From: Salvia splendens
Taxonomy: Eukaryota > Streptophyta > Magnoliopsida > Lamiales > Lamiaceae
Direction: 5' to 3'
DNA length: 64,000 nucleotides
Assembly (NCBI RefSeq): GCF_004379255.2
Contig: NC_056040.1
Span: 1,468,257-1,532,256, forward strand
Part shown: piece by piece, positions 50,585 through 62,202 of the stretch
How the letters are laid out: every line of letters begins with the position of its first letter
Numbering within the stretch: the stretch's first letter is position 1
Notes under the pieces: generated by a model
What the model was told of the DNA's origin: nothing
Seen by the model: only the letters and a program-made list of their open reading frames with translations
Databases searched by the model: none
Translations under genes and position numbers: made by a program

Positions 50585-51126
50585 TAAAATTAAATTTTCA
50601 TCGGATTATTTAGTTCTGGTGTTGCTTTAATTGTAGTAGAAAGACAAATTAATTTACTTATTTTAAATTTGAGTAACAGTTATTTAAATCATGAATTATC
50701 CAATTTTGTTGATATAAAATTTGAAAATAGAAAATCATTTTGTGAAATGTCGTATCTTAATAAAATAATGTGATGATGACACTCAATTTAAGTTTTTCAG
50801 TAAAGTAAGTACATCATTTTTCATATTTCTCATTATTTTTCTTTTTTTCTGTCATTATTTGAATATAATAATGTTAGATTTGTAAACGGAAGGACAATTG
50901 AAATATACTAAGTATTAAAACTTCGTGATTTAAGTATATTATGTTTTCAAATTTTTGGGATCGACCATAATTTTGATTAAACTTAACTTTAATACGAGTA
51001 ACTATTAGTGCAGTATGATTTAAATGATGTTATGTGGTAAAAATTAATGAATTTTAGCTTTTAGTGGGTAGATATAATTTTTTTGGTTTGGACCACATGT
51101 TTATCGAATTCGCATTTGGTGAAATC

Positions 51127-51362
51127 CAACTAATCTTGTTCGACCGGGTTTGCGGATAAGTTTTCCATCAACTAAATCAACTAATCTTGTTCGACCGGGT
51201 TTGCGGATAAGTTTTCTTGTTCGACCGGGTTTGCGGATAAGTTTTCCACCAACTAATCTTGTTCGGCCAGATTTGCGGATAAGTTTTCCACCTGGTGACG
51301 GAGTTTGAACTCCTGACCTCAAGATCAGCACAGCTCTGCGCTACCAATTGCCCTACATTGGT
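51127..51362 (-). mobile_element. SINE-like repeat with tRNA-related head and ~40-bp tandem body
   Basis: On the minus strand, 51295-51355 reads TAGGGCAATTGGTAGCGCAG...GAGTTCAAACTCCGTC: an A-box-like and a B-box-like pol III promoter spaced as in a tRNA, with a T-arm that can pair. Downstream (51127-51291) come four copies of a unit with AACTTATCCGCAAACCCGG and TCGAACAAGATTAGTTG. The open frame of KLIRKPGRTR repeats is only translation of this unit. No clear target duplication or poly(A) tail was found. Confidence 0.5.
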
Positions 51363-52470
51363 AGTAGGTTGGTATTTTGTTTAATCTTCTTATTAATGTT
51401 TTAGTTATCATATATTTAAATCATTTGAGCCAATTTATGCCCATCGAATATTTATTTATTACACTTCTTACACATTTGGGTCTACTTATATGTCAAACAA
51501 ATACCCGGGCCAATTTAGGCCCATCGACAGCACTATTTGTACATATAGGTCATGAAAATGGGCCGAATTCAGAGTGAAGCCCAATTTATCTTTGCAAAAA
51601 ATAATTGTCGAGTAGCATAATCTTATTTTAATTTTCAATATGATAAATTTGTATGTATAATTTGAGCAAACTAATACTAGATCTTTGTTTTAAAATTAAT
51701 CATCATGACTGAAATTTATCAATATGAAACGTGTTTTCATTTTCGATACTAAACATTTTTGTTATAAATAAATTATGTGTAGCAAATGATTTCAATATCT
51801 TTGGATGGAAATATTACAGAAAAATAAAATAAAATAAAATAAAAACTACTTATTACTTTGTTAGTTTTTGTAAAAGAGAATCAATGGACTGATGGAGTAA
51901 TCATTTTTTATTATTTCTGTAATGACTCAAACCTCGATTTATTGGATGAAAAAAAATACTATATCTTATCAACTTAATAGTGTTCAATCATCAAGTGTTT
52001 GAATTTAAACTTTTGGCCATTCTGTTTTGTTGGAAAAATAAACTTACAAAAGCCGTCCTAATATAGTTTTTGGTTTATCTTATTCTCGTTAGTATTTTTT
52101 TTTCAGAGATTATATATATACACTCTTTATTGCACAAAAATATCTTATTTTTTAGTTTAACCCAACAAAGATCTCACATTTGCATATTTCTTAAAATTAA
52201 ATCATTATCAACATATCTAACTATTTTTCTTTTTATTTATTATTTTTTCTATCTGCTCATCGCACTAAATAAAAGTACTAAATAACATCTCAATATAACT
52301 TGATACCCACATCTTTTCTAGGACGAAGGGAGTATATTTGAGTGACCATCGTCAAGATTACCTTTCGATAATGTTTTTTTATTTTAGCTTTTATCTTTAT
52401 ACATTGACATGTATTTTTATTTTTCCTTTTTGTCTTTATACATTGACATATCTTTCGTAAATTGTGAACA
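51362..52470. other. Gene-free AT-rich DNA
   Basis: No supported gene. Two short similar phrases around CCCATCGA.. (51440, 51518) and a degraded Stowaway-like end (GGACGAAGGGAGTATAT, about 52320) are visible. A short direct repeat with TCTTTATACATTGACAT occurs at 52392 and 52433. Confidence 0.45.
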
Positions 52471-52479
52471 TATAGATTA

Positions 52480-53860
52480 TATTTGATGGGAGCTACGTTT
52501 AAATAATACTACTCCACTAACATAATATTTTTTTTTATAATGTGTATACATTGAGCTAACAATAAATCAAATTGATCATTTTTATCACTAAAATACAATT
52601 ACAAATTTGTTCACCCTACCAACCATGGTGAGCATATGGTGTTTATTTGGTAGAAGCGAAGTGTAAATCATAAGTACTACTAGTATACAATACAGTGTAA
52701 AAATATTTAATTTTTATTGTCTATATGCATTGTACTATCATCAAATTCGCATTGATCTGTATTTATCCCAAATTAAATACTGTTACAAAGTTCTCGATCC
52801 CACCAACCATAACGAACATTTGACTTTTATTTGGTGGGAGTTACGTTTAAATGACATAATACAACATAAAATATTTATTTATTTATTTATACTCTATACA
52901 CATTGAACTCTGTTAAATTCATGCCGGTCAATAGTTATCCCGACTTAAACACATTCACAAAGTCGTCGACCCACCAACCATGAGTCATGACACACATATA
53001 TATGGCTTTAATTTGGTGGGAATACAACATACAAATTTATCTGTAGTCTATATGGATCGAACCACATTAAACTATATCGACTAATATTTATCTCAACTTA
53101 AACATAGTCACAAAGTCGTCCACCCCACCAAACATGATGAATACATTGTTTTCAGTTGACGGTTGTGATAGACGCGTAAATAATATACGGAGTACTATAA
53201 GACAACATAAAACATTTATTTTTGCAGTCTATACACAATGTACTCGCATTAAACACAAATCCATCAATATTTATTCCGACTTAACAGGTTTTCTTATCCT
53301 TTTGTCATTATTTTGAGAAACTAATATAAAAATTATTAGACTATTTATTTTTTCAATCTATATGCAATGTACTCGCATTAAACTCGATTTGAACAATATT
53401 TATTCGACTTAAACATAGTCACAAAATCACCCACCCCACCAATCATGACGAACGTAAGGTTTTTATTTGGTAAGCGTGATGCGTAATATAATACTCCCTC
53501 CGTCCCGGGCTACTCGCTCCTTTCCTTTTCGGCACGGAGATTAAGGAATGAGTTTGAAAGTCAAAAATGACGGCTGTAGGTGAAAATTTTTACTAAAAAT
53601 GGAAAGAGTGCAAGTAACTTGGGACATCCAAAAAGGAAATAAGTGCGAGTAGCTTGGGACGGAGGGAGTACTATAACATAAAATATATTTTTTTTAAGTT
53701 TATATGCATTGAACTCACATTAAATTCAATTTTATTTATTTATTCAGACTTAAACATAGTCACGACTACTCACAAGATCGCCATCATACCAGCAATAGGT
53801 TCACACATAGCAATTTTTATTTAGCGAGAGTTACTACTTGTAATACAATTCCTTTTGCAA
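52480..53860. repeat. Diverged tandem array, monomer about 155-185 bp, six to eight copies
   Basis: Three landmarks recur in the same order: CCCACCAACCATGA (near 52617, 52801, 52971, 53125, 53435, weakly 53787), TTTGGTGGGAGTTACG (52487, 52651, 52832, 53014, 53467, 53821) and GTCTATATGCATTGAACTCGCATTAAA-like (52722, 52905, 53058, 53229, 53354, 53698), with ACTTAAACATAGTCACAAAG before each. Spacing is mostly 155-185 bp; the 53.13-53.44 kb interval holds a truncated extra monomer and the 53.44-53.79 kb interval is lengthened by a Stowaway insertion. Copies are clearly diverged. Confidence 0.8.
53492..53670. mobile_element. Stowaway MITE inserted in the tandem array
   Basis: TA-CTCCCTCCGTCCCGGGCTAC to AGCTTGGGACGGAGGGAG-TA, 179 bp including the TA copies. 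Same subfamily and orientation as 14843-15026. It splits one monomer of the surrounding array, so it is younger than the array. Confidence 0.93.
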
Positions 53861-53902
53861 TGATTCAAATATTTAAATTTATTTTCTTATAAAAAAATAT
53901 AA

Positions 53903-54722
53903 GGGCATTAGCAATGGGGCGCCCTAAGGCGCGCCCTAAGGCGCGCCCTATGGCGCGCCACGTCAGCAGTTTTATCCTCCTACCTCCCCACCTGCAGTGG
54001 GGCGCCCTAAGGCGCGCCCTAAGGCGCGCCCTATGGCGCGCCACATCATCATTTTTTTTAATATTTAAAAACACATACGAATTTAAAAAAATTAATACAT
54101 TACAATAAGAATTAAAAAAACTTCATTTCATTTATAAAAATTAATACATTACAATGCGAATTTAAAAAAATTAATATATTACAATGCGAATTTACTTTGA
54201 ATAAAATTTTATTACAATACGAATATATACGTATATAATATTTCAAATATGATAAATAAATTGAATTAAACAAGTCCGGATTATTTATAATGCATATGAA
54301 TTTTGATAATGACGTCTTTTAATATATAATAGAGTTTAATTAAATTAAACAAATTTATTAAGATGATTAATTTCAAGATATAATAGAAAATTATTTATTT
54401 TTCAAGTTATCTCAACTAATGCTTGTAGCCCAATGGTAAGAATTATTGCCTTCCAAGCAATAGACCCGGGTTCGAATCCCAGCAAACGCATTTTTTTAAG
54501 TAAAATGTGTGTCATCGTCCGCGCCCATCGTCCGCCGCCTCCGCAATGGCGCGGACGATGGCGCGGACGATAGGCATCGGGCGCGCCATCCTCCGCGCCC
54601 TTAGTATCGGCCGCGACGATCGTCCGCGACCTATCGTCCGTATCCGCAATGGGCGCGGACGATCGATGGCGCGGACGATGCGCGCCATCGGGCGTGCCAT
54701 CGTCCGCCCATTGCGGATGGCC
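53903..54722. mobile_element. PIF/Harbinger-type MITE with GC-rich repeated ends and a tRNA relic
   Basis: Left GGGCATTAGCAATGG and right CCATTGCGGATGGCC TIRs, TAA on both sides (53900-53902, 54723-54725); 820 bp. Left arm has a ~50-bp block of GGCGCGCCCTAA repeats present twice (53914 and 53998). The right arm is made of GCGCGGACGATGG repeats (about 54510-54715). The AT-rich middle has four copies of GAATTTAAAAAAATTAATAC-like units. Not coding. Confidence 0.82.
54419..54490 (+). pseudogene. tRNA-Gly(TCC)-like relic
   Basis: 72 nt closely resembling tRNA-Gly: anticodon arm TTGCCTTCCAAGCAA with anticodon TCC is perfect, T arm CCGGGTTCGAATCCCAG has one mismatch, and it ends AAACGCA followed by seven T residues, a pol III terminator. 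The 5' acceptor strand (ATGCTTG) pairs badly with CAAACGC and the D stem (GCCC/GAAT) is weak, so a functional tRNA is unlikely. It sits inside a Harbinger-type MITE and may be a captured tRNA or SINE head. Confidence 0.7.
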
Positions 54723-54729
54723 TAACAAT

Positions 54730-55630
54730 AATTCTTCATTTATTTGAGGAATTGATGGGCGTCAAAACACTTAAATTGACCGACAAATAACGAGAGAAAA
54801 AAGCAACCGCGTGAAAATTGTTGAACGCCGTTTCTTCATATCTTGTGTCGGTGTATTTTTTTCTTACAAATATTTGTCACGAAATAGACTTTCGTTACCT
54901 AATTTTTGATATTTGGCCGTTAAAGCAAACAACTACCTTTAGATTTTTTTTGCAACCAATTTTTTCTCAAGAAATCACCACCTCCACAGTGAAAGTCTTA
55001 CACCTGTCCCCATCACCAATATCTTCATTTTCTTTTTCATTTTTATTTATTTTGTGAAACTAATATAGAAATTAATAATTGTTCATCTAATTGCACTACG
55101 CGACAAACAAGTTTTCATGAACAAACGTGATTTTTTTGCTTTTCTCGGCATTTCCTTTTCGAATTTTGTTTGTGAAGAAAAAGGAAATCGATTGAATTTC
55201 TCACTTTTGAAGTTCGATGATCGTTTGGAAGGAGAGAGCACGTAGATCAGAAGAAAACAAAATTCGTTGTTTAATCTGCTTAAAATAAAGCTGAAATTAT
55301 GATCAAATCAGCTGAGAATGAGATTCCGATCGTAGATCCAATTGTGAGATAACGCTGCGATGATTCTATCAGAAATTCAGAAACCGATTGGGGAAAAAAA
55401 TGAAAACGATTAATCAACAAAGGAACAAATCTACACTAGCAGCATTTCAGAAACTGAATCACGATAACTCTGCGCTATTACTGACATTAATTAATCTGAA
55501 GCTCACATTTATCACTATAATCGAAGATCTAATTTCAAAACAGCAGAGAATCGGAGCAAAAAAAACAAAAACTTAGAAGAAGAACTAGCAACTAATTTAT
55601 TTCATACTCGCGGCGGAGGAGGAGTGAGAT
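54730..55630. other. Intergenic DNA and probable 3' region of the small proline-rich gene
   Basis: No supported gene. The part from about 55260 to 55637 lies directly downstream of the minus-strand 85-codon gene and is less AT-rich, so it may be its 3' UTR. No canonical poly(A) signal was fixed. Confidence 0.45.
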
Positions 55631-55637
55631 CGACGGA

Positions 55638-55895
55638 TCATCCTCGGCTAGAGCGATCGGAGCCCTGCATTTCCTCCGCCGGCTTCGGAGGCGGAGGCGG
55701 CGGCAGGTGAACTCCTCCTCCTCCGCCGCCGCTCTTCTCCGGCGGAGGATGCGGAGGCTGAGCGGCGGGAGGCGGAGGAGCGATCTCGTCGGGGAGAGGA
55801 GCGGTGAGGTTGTCAGGAATGACGAAAACGCCCAGCGACGGCCGGCGCTGGTGGCGGTTTGCTCTCTGCGACATCTCCTTTTTGTAGAAGGGCAA
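55638..55895 (-). CDS. Small proline/glycine-rich protein of unknown function
   Basis: 85 residues: MPFYKKEMSQRANRHQRRPS, then GVFVIPDNLTAPLPDEI, then Pro- and Gly-rich tail (PPPPAAQPPHPPPEKSGGGG, VHLPPPPPPKPAEE). The Arg-rich start followed by a VFVIPDNL-type core looks like a small nuclear or cytosolic plant protein; I recall similar short proteins in plants but no function. Met8 (55874) could be the real start, since the core lies just after it. A TATA box upstream and strong composition contrast with the AT-rich flanks favour a real gene. Low-complexity tail makes homology searches difficult. Confidence 0.62.
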   Translation of the reverse strand: MPFYKKEMSQRANRHQRRPSLGVFVIPDNLTAPLPDEIAPPPPAAQPPHPPPEKSGGGGGGVHLPPPPPPKPAEEMQGSDRSSRG

Positions 55896-55978
55896 AATGT
55901 GGAGAGAGAAAGGAAGAAGAGATTGATGCTTTTGGAAGTTTGGGAAATGTGGTGGAGAGATGTGGTGAAGGTTGGGTT

Positions 55979-55987
55979 AATTTATAG
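55979..55987 (-). promoter_or_regulatory. Putative TATA box of the small proline-rich gene
   Basis: CTATAAATT on the minus strand, about 85-110 bp upstream of the two possible start codons. Confidence 0.55.
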
Positions 55988-56518
55988 GGGAGAGGTGAAG
56001 TCAAAGATTATGCATTCACATTGGGATTATGTTGCATTAATTTACTCATTTTTTGCTAATCCATATGAAAAAATTGGGATTTTGGGGATTAAGGTGATTA
56101 GGTGTTGTTAGGCTTTGAGTTAGTTGGATTTCAATTTTCATAGTAATTGATACATTTATAATTCTGGTGAATTTAAAAACTAAAATGAATATTTGCCGTA
56201 CTTTATAAAAATAGATTGCATTAGAGATCATTGGGCTAAGGTTTTAATTTATTTAAGATGTTTTTTATTTTTAGTAGTAAGTAATGTTTTTTCTCATTTT
56301 TATCGCTTTTAGCGTCAAAGGCAAACATGATCATTTTTGTTTATCTTCATTTATGTCTCTTCTATCATTGTTCTTTATCTTCTCATTTATCTCTCCTATC
56401 ATGTGTTTTAAAATGGTAAAATTAATTTAAATGTCTCATTACCACCTTTTTTATAATCTCAAAATTATTATTTAAATTTTTTTTATTTAGTTCGAAATTT
56501 TATAATGTTAGATGATAG

Positions 56519-56568
<50 letters not shown>

Positions 56569-56569
56569 C
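56519..56569. repeat. (AT)n microsatellite
   Basis: About 25 uninterrupted AT units. Likely variable and prone to assembly length error. Confidence 0.98.
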
Positions 56570-57560
56570 GTTGTTGTTTATTTAATTGAAAACAAAATAC
56601 ATACGCGTGAAACTATAAAAATAAAAATAAATCATTTAAATGATTAAGTTTATATGTTCCCAAATATTATAAAAATGTAGAACTGAAATTATTATTTTAA
56701 GTATAAAATTAAACATAAAATATTGTTGCAATAGATAAATATGAATTAACTTTTTAGCATAAAATAAACTTAACTAAAGGAGAATATGAGCAGATAATAG
56801 AGAAATAAAAATTTAATTTAAGCATAAAAGTAAATATAAATTATTGTTTCAATGGATAAACATAATTTAACTTTTTAACATAAAATAACATTATTAATTA
56901 AGAGAGACTATGAGAAGATAAGAGAGAGAAATAAGAGAAAAAATAGATGAAAATAAATAAATAATCAAATTTGCTCTTGAGGCTGAAAAAAGCAAAACTA
57001 AAAAGAAATGGTCTAAAAAAAGTACTTTGAATGAATTAAAATTCTAATCTAAAGATCTCTGGAGCAATTCATTTTCTTAAGCATCACAATACATTTATAA
57101 TTCAAACGTAATTGAATTTTTTTTAGTATTCTATTTTAACCTTTGATTCTCGTAGTTAAATATATAGACCATGTCTTGAGAAATTGTACAAAAATCATGT
57201 CACGGTGAAACTTAACTTTTGACATAAGCTTAAACAAAAAATTATTCCTTTTACGAGAAGAGTGATACTATTTAATTAGGTTACGAATTGATGCATCAAT
57301 TTTTAATTTTTTATTGTATTTTAAAAGATACGTTCAATTATATTTTGATTTTTAATCGAGCATGTTGTGGGTAATTTGGAAGTCACATTTTTTAATTTTA
57401 TATAAAAAAGATGCTTAATTGCTTGTAAATAATGAAATTGCAAGCATTCGATTGAGAACTTCCACGTTGGAAATATAATTGAAATAACTCTATAAAAGGC
57501 CCTACGGCATTTGGAAATTTAATTAAATTTGGAAAAGCTTTTATAGGAAAAGGAAAATAG

Positions 57561-57580
57561 GTAGTAGTAGTAGTAGTAGT
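57561..57580. repeat. (GTA)n microsatellite
   Basis: Six to seven GTA units following AAAATAG. Confidence 0.9.
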
Positions 57581-58989
57581 ATATTATTACCCCCTTCACC
57601 TAATGTTTATTTTTGCTCTTCCTTTTGGATCATTATATATTATGATAAATTTTTGTTTTTTAATAGTACTTATACTATCATTCAAGGTATAGTTATAACA
57701 GTCGAACCACAAATATATAACATATGTACTATTCGAGTCTCCATCAACTTTTTTGGCCAGGTCCTAAATAATCACAATAGTTAGACCACAAATTTGAAAT
57801 GACCTATATTGTGTATGATTTCACCGCTTTCTTTTTAATTCACTATTTATTTACTTATTAGTGATGTCATTTTTAAAAATTTTACATAAATATTACAAAC
57901 TATCAAAAATTTAAAAATTACATAATTATAACCAAATATTACATACTTATAATTTAATAAATACAACGTAAAATCGTAAAAATAAAAAATAAAAAATAGA
58001 AATTTAAAATTCAATAACTACCGATACCATGTGGTGCAACAAGATTTGTCTTTGTTATATGGTCCAGATGTCTCGACAGTGCACACAAGTGGCTTATACT
58101 CGATATGCAGCCACCTTGTTGGCTCATTCCCCCGTAACGATATTCTCTTGATAGTGCATCTCAATCTATTTTTTTGGTGTCGTTGTGAGTGTTCTCACAT
58201 AGCTTATCCCTCACAATCACTTGCATCATTTTCAACTCTTTTATAGTATAATTTGTGTTCAAATTTTTTGAGCCAAAAATATGTGCACGAAAAGAGTACT
58301 GTATTAATTTGTTTGTGTGGCTAACAAAAAATATGTGTGCTTGTGTGTGTGATTAAGAGAGAATATATTATATGGATATAATATGCATTATTTATATTAT
58401 GTCAGTTTTCCTAAAACTTTGGGAACACTTGCTGCCAAGCACACTTTGAGGACAGTCAATGGCTAAGATAATCATTTTTATTTACAAGTAGCAAAATATT
58501 TTTATCTTTTTTATTTATTTTACTCTTGTGGCTGTGGGTAAGACTACTAGTGGCTAATTTCACGTTTGAATTTTTTTTTTAATTTCACGTTTGAATTGAA
58601 GATCCATGGTTTCACAATTAATTTACTTGGTTAATTTAAATTGTTTCCTATAATTCTAATGCATTTGTTTATTCTAACATGTATTTCCATGGAAATCGGT
58701 AACTTCTTATTGTTGTATAATTAGCATTAAAAAACAGATAATAACTTCATTGTTAAACCCCCAAAATCGAGATCACTAAAATTACACCTTACTTACCATT
58801 ATTCGTGGATTTCATCTCTTGTTTTAAGAAAATTAGTATTTTATGGAGTATAATCTGCAATTATGCATGTTATATTATATTAATTCAAAATCTTATTTCA
58901 TGTTTTTTATAATTATATAAATCAATATATACATATCATAACTGAATTGTGAATAATAAGAAATAAAAGTACATAATTCAATTAAATAA

Positions 58990-59231
58990 TACTCCATCCG
59001 TCTTACAATAAGAGTCATGTTTTGCCATTTCGGTCAGTCCCACAATAAGATTCCTATTTCACTGGTAAGTAGGCCTCACATTCCACCAACTTATTCCACT
59101 GACATTATATTATAAAACTAATATATAAGTGATACTCATATTCTACTAACTTATTCATCCTACTTTTCTTTACATTTCTTAAAACCCGGGCAATAACTAA
59201 ATAAGACTCCTATTCCGGAACGGAGGGAGTA
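58990..59231. mobile_element. Stowaway MITE
   Basis: TA-CTCCATCCGTCTTACAATA on the left and CCGGAACGGAGGGAG-TA on the right, about 240 bp. Subterminal AATAAGAGTC / GACTCCTATT motifs are inverted. Different subfamily from the copies at 14843, 53492 and 62203. Confidence 0.85.
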
Positions 59232-60328
59232 CTACAGAGTAAGTATATAATTAAAAATGAAAAAAAAATCCATGACATAAAGGAAAAATAATGAAAAACA
59301 AATCGTGTTACTAATGCTTTTATAACACAAATCTATATAGTGCATTTGATATCTTTTAAGAGATAAGTAGTGCATTTCTTAAGTACTAGTAGTACATATT
59401 TTATAAATAAAACATGATATACTATTGTGTGACATGATTATATGTTTTAATAATGCCATTCAAATTCATAAAATCCTTATACCATTTGTAAATTATTCCA
59501 AATCGCTATGGGTTTATTTGTAAAAGCCTTATAAGATGAACTACCACAAGGAATTAAGGTGTTTGCATGAATTAGGTAGAGAATAGTAAAAGCCTAACAT
59601 ATTCATAATTCTAATGGTAATAGAAAACCAATTTCTACACGTTTGCTAATATATTCAAACACTCACACCAAACTAAATTAACTAATCAAGTACTAATGAA
59701 AATCTAAACAAGCCGATATTAATTTTTATGCCCCCAAATGTCAATGTACGCGCGTACAACCTGCGATCTCCACTCGACTGCTGTGGGTGGAGGATGCGGG
59801 GGCATAGTCGGGGGAGGAGGAGTCGAGGAATATTTTGGCAGAGAGAGTATTATTGCGATGCGCGCACCAATTGACATATATTAGTAGTAGTATAATTTTT
59901 ACTCTACGATGATTCTTGATCTATGGGACCATCATTTTTCATGTATCAATCACACTATTGAGTCTATAATCCCAAGCATATAAATGAACTAATTTAAATT
60001 TAAAAATAACAATACTATAAATATCTTTTAAATTAATAATAAAAATATCATCAATGTAGAGTCCGACCTATCGACACAATACAACATTATCCACAGGTGC
60101 ATTGATATAAATAGTGATGGGTTAGGTAAGGTAGATTTCCCAACAACATGTACCAGGAATTTGTCCTTCAATTAATGTTCACACATGCCTCTCTAATAAA
60201 TTAAATATATGAAATTTTTGTAAATTAGAAAAAGCTATTTAATGCATAATTGAATCTAAATATATCTAAAAATTTTGGAGAATCGAGTATCAATATTATA
60301 CTATCCAATATGTCAATATTATTTTAAA

Positions 60329-61325
60329 GAGTGAACTACATAAATGGTACCAAATCTTTCACTTTCATACATAAATGGTTCATGATCTTTATTTTATATC
60401 GTTTTTGGTACCTATAAATCACATTTTTTGTATCTGATGCAATTTTCACCCCAAAATACCCTCTAAAGAAATTCATTTTTCCATTTGTGTCATAAATGAT
60501 ATTTTGGGCATTGACAAAACTAGTACCAAAAGTGATATTATAATATCTTCTCTCATTCTCCTTACTCTTTATACTATTATTATTAATCAATATTAATATT
60601 ATTATTTTAATATTATAAATTAATATTTAATTTATTTTTAATATCATTTAAATATACTTAATCATAATTATAGTTATAATTATATTTAATTATTATAATA
60701 ATATTATTTTTATAATATTAAAAAATAGTAGTAATTAATAATAATAATTATTATTTTATATTAAATTAATAACTAATCTATATAATCTTAATCAAAATTT
60801 AAAATTGTGAATTGTATTCATAATGATAAAGAGTTGAATATTTTTAGTTAGGTGTTTCAACCCTAAAATGAGTATAAATAATTTAATTAAAATATTTAAT
60901 TGATTTAATTACTTTAAATAATTAATTTAATTAGGTGTTTTGTTATTGATTTATACTATGAATGCAATTAAATGTATGTATAAAACACTAAAAAGAAAGA
61001 AGAAAAAGAAGAGAAAAGAAAAAAGAGAAAACATAAACTAAGGAGAAAAAAGAAAGGAAGATAAAATACTAAAAAGAAAGAAGAAAATGAAGAAAAAAGA
61101 AAGAAGAATAAACTAAAGAAGAAAAAAAGAAATAAGAAAGGAAGGAAAAAATCACATATTTGGTTCTATTTAATTGAAATTTCCAAAAATATCATAAAAA
61201 AAAAATCACATGTTTGGTATCTAGGGTTATTTTTGTCATATGGTACCAAAAACGATATAAAATAAAGATCATGTATTATTTATGTGCGAAAGTGAAAGAT
61301 CAGGTACTATTTATGTAGTTCACTC
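60329..61325. mobile_element. Mutator-like non-autonomous element with ~85-bp TIRs
   Basis: GAGTGAACTACATAAAT.GTACC begins at 60329 and its inverted copy ends at 61325; the two arms align for about 84 bp at roughly 90% and both reach ATCGTTTTTGGTACC. Flanks TATTTTAAA (60320-60328) and TATTTTTAA (61326-61334) agree at 8 of 9 positions, fitting the 9-bp duplication of Mutator-type elements. The interior is AT-rich on the left and AAGA-rich on the right, without transposase. Confidence 0.75.
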
Positions 61326-61334
61326 TATTTTTAA

Positions 61335-62202
61335 AATATGTAGACAGTTGAGTTACTCATAATTAATATATATGGTATGATAGAGTAAAATGTCCCACAA
61401 GATACACAATAATTTATGAGAAACAAATTTTGAGATAGTGATTTATAAGAGGGGCAGCATTTTTGAAGCATGTATGTAATTTAAAAAATTATGGTAGACA
61501 TGTGATATGGTTGTAAATTGTCTAATTCTGAACTATGAATTATTGTAATCATGCATTAAATAATGCACTAACTCACATGCACTTGATGGATGTAGGCAAA
61601 TATTTACTTATATGGATTTGTATCAGTTATTATATATAATTTGAATTTGACTCTGATTTAATTTTGAAGTGCAATGTACTTCAATTTAGTTGACTTTTGA
61701 TTAGTATTTTTATATTAGTTTAAAAAGAATAATGTACTATGTTGGAGACTGATTAATTCTATACTTTTAAGTTTTAACCAACCTTTTAAATTCAAAACTT
61801 TTTTGGGTTGTAAAGAACAAACAATTGAGTCCTCATGGGCCATATTTGTCTGGTCCGATTTGACTAAATATATTCATACGTGTATGGTTTATTTTTAAGT
61901 TGTTTGTTTTATTATAGAGAAAAATAAAATTTGATATAAAGATCCTCGAATGATAACGATGTGACACGAAAATAAACAGACAAATAATTGACCAATTTAA
62001 TATTATTGCCCTAAAGTAATTCCTTCATATTGTATTGTACTAGTACTATATACTCCTATATGATGCCTGCCTTTTGCAGCTCAACCGTATAATTAATTAT
62101 ATTTATTTACATGGCAAGTTATTAGGAATTACTTTGCATGGGTTTTTTTATTTAATACCTATATCATATATTGATTTACTCATACCCATATTTATATAAT
62201 TA
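61335..62202. other. Gene-free AT-rich DNA
   Basis: Nothing recognised beyond AT-rich intergenic sequence. Confidence 0.5.

Larger units (their letters stand above)
56000..58989. other. Gene-free AT-rich DNA with two microsatellites
   Basis: Contains (AT)n and (TAG)n repeats, listed separately. A less AT-rich patch at 58021-58240 has an open frame of 71 codons with no recognised domain; it may be a transposon scrap. Imperfect duplicated phrases (AAGTAAATATAAATTATTGTT-like, near 56700 and 56825) are present. Confidence 0.5.

Noticed and set aside
51101..51331. Frame with KLIRKPGRTR repeats on the minus strand
   Set aside because: It is a by-product of the 40-bp tandem units and has no plausible promoter or family.
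54419..54490. Functional tRNA-Gly gene
   Set aside because: Acceptor and D stems have too many mispairs, so it is listed as a relic.
54402..54728. Arg-rich frames of 60-108 codons on both strands
   Set aside because: They lie within GC-rich repeats of a MITE and show only the coding of GCGCGGACGATGG.
58031..58246. 71-codon frame in a slightly GC-richer patch
   Set aside because: No family resemblance, no splice partners and AT-rich surroundings.
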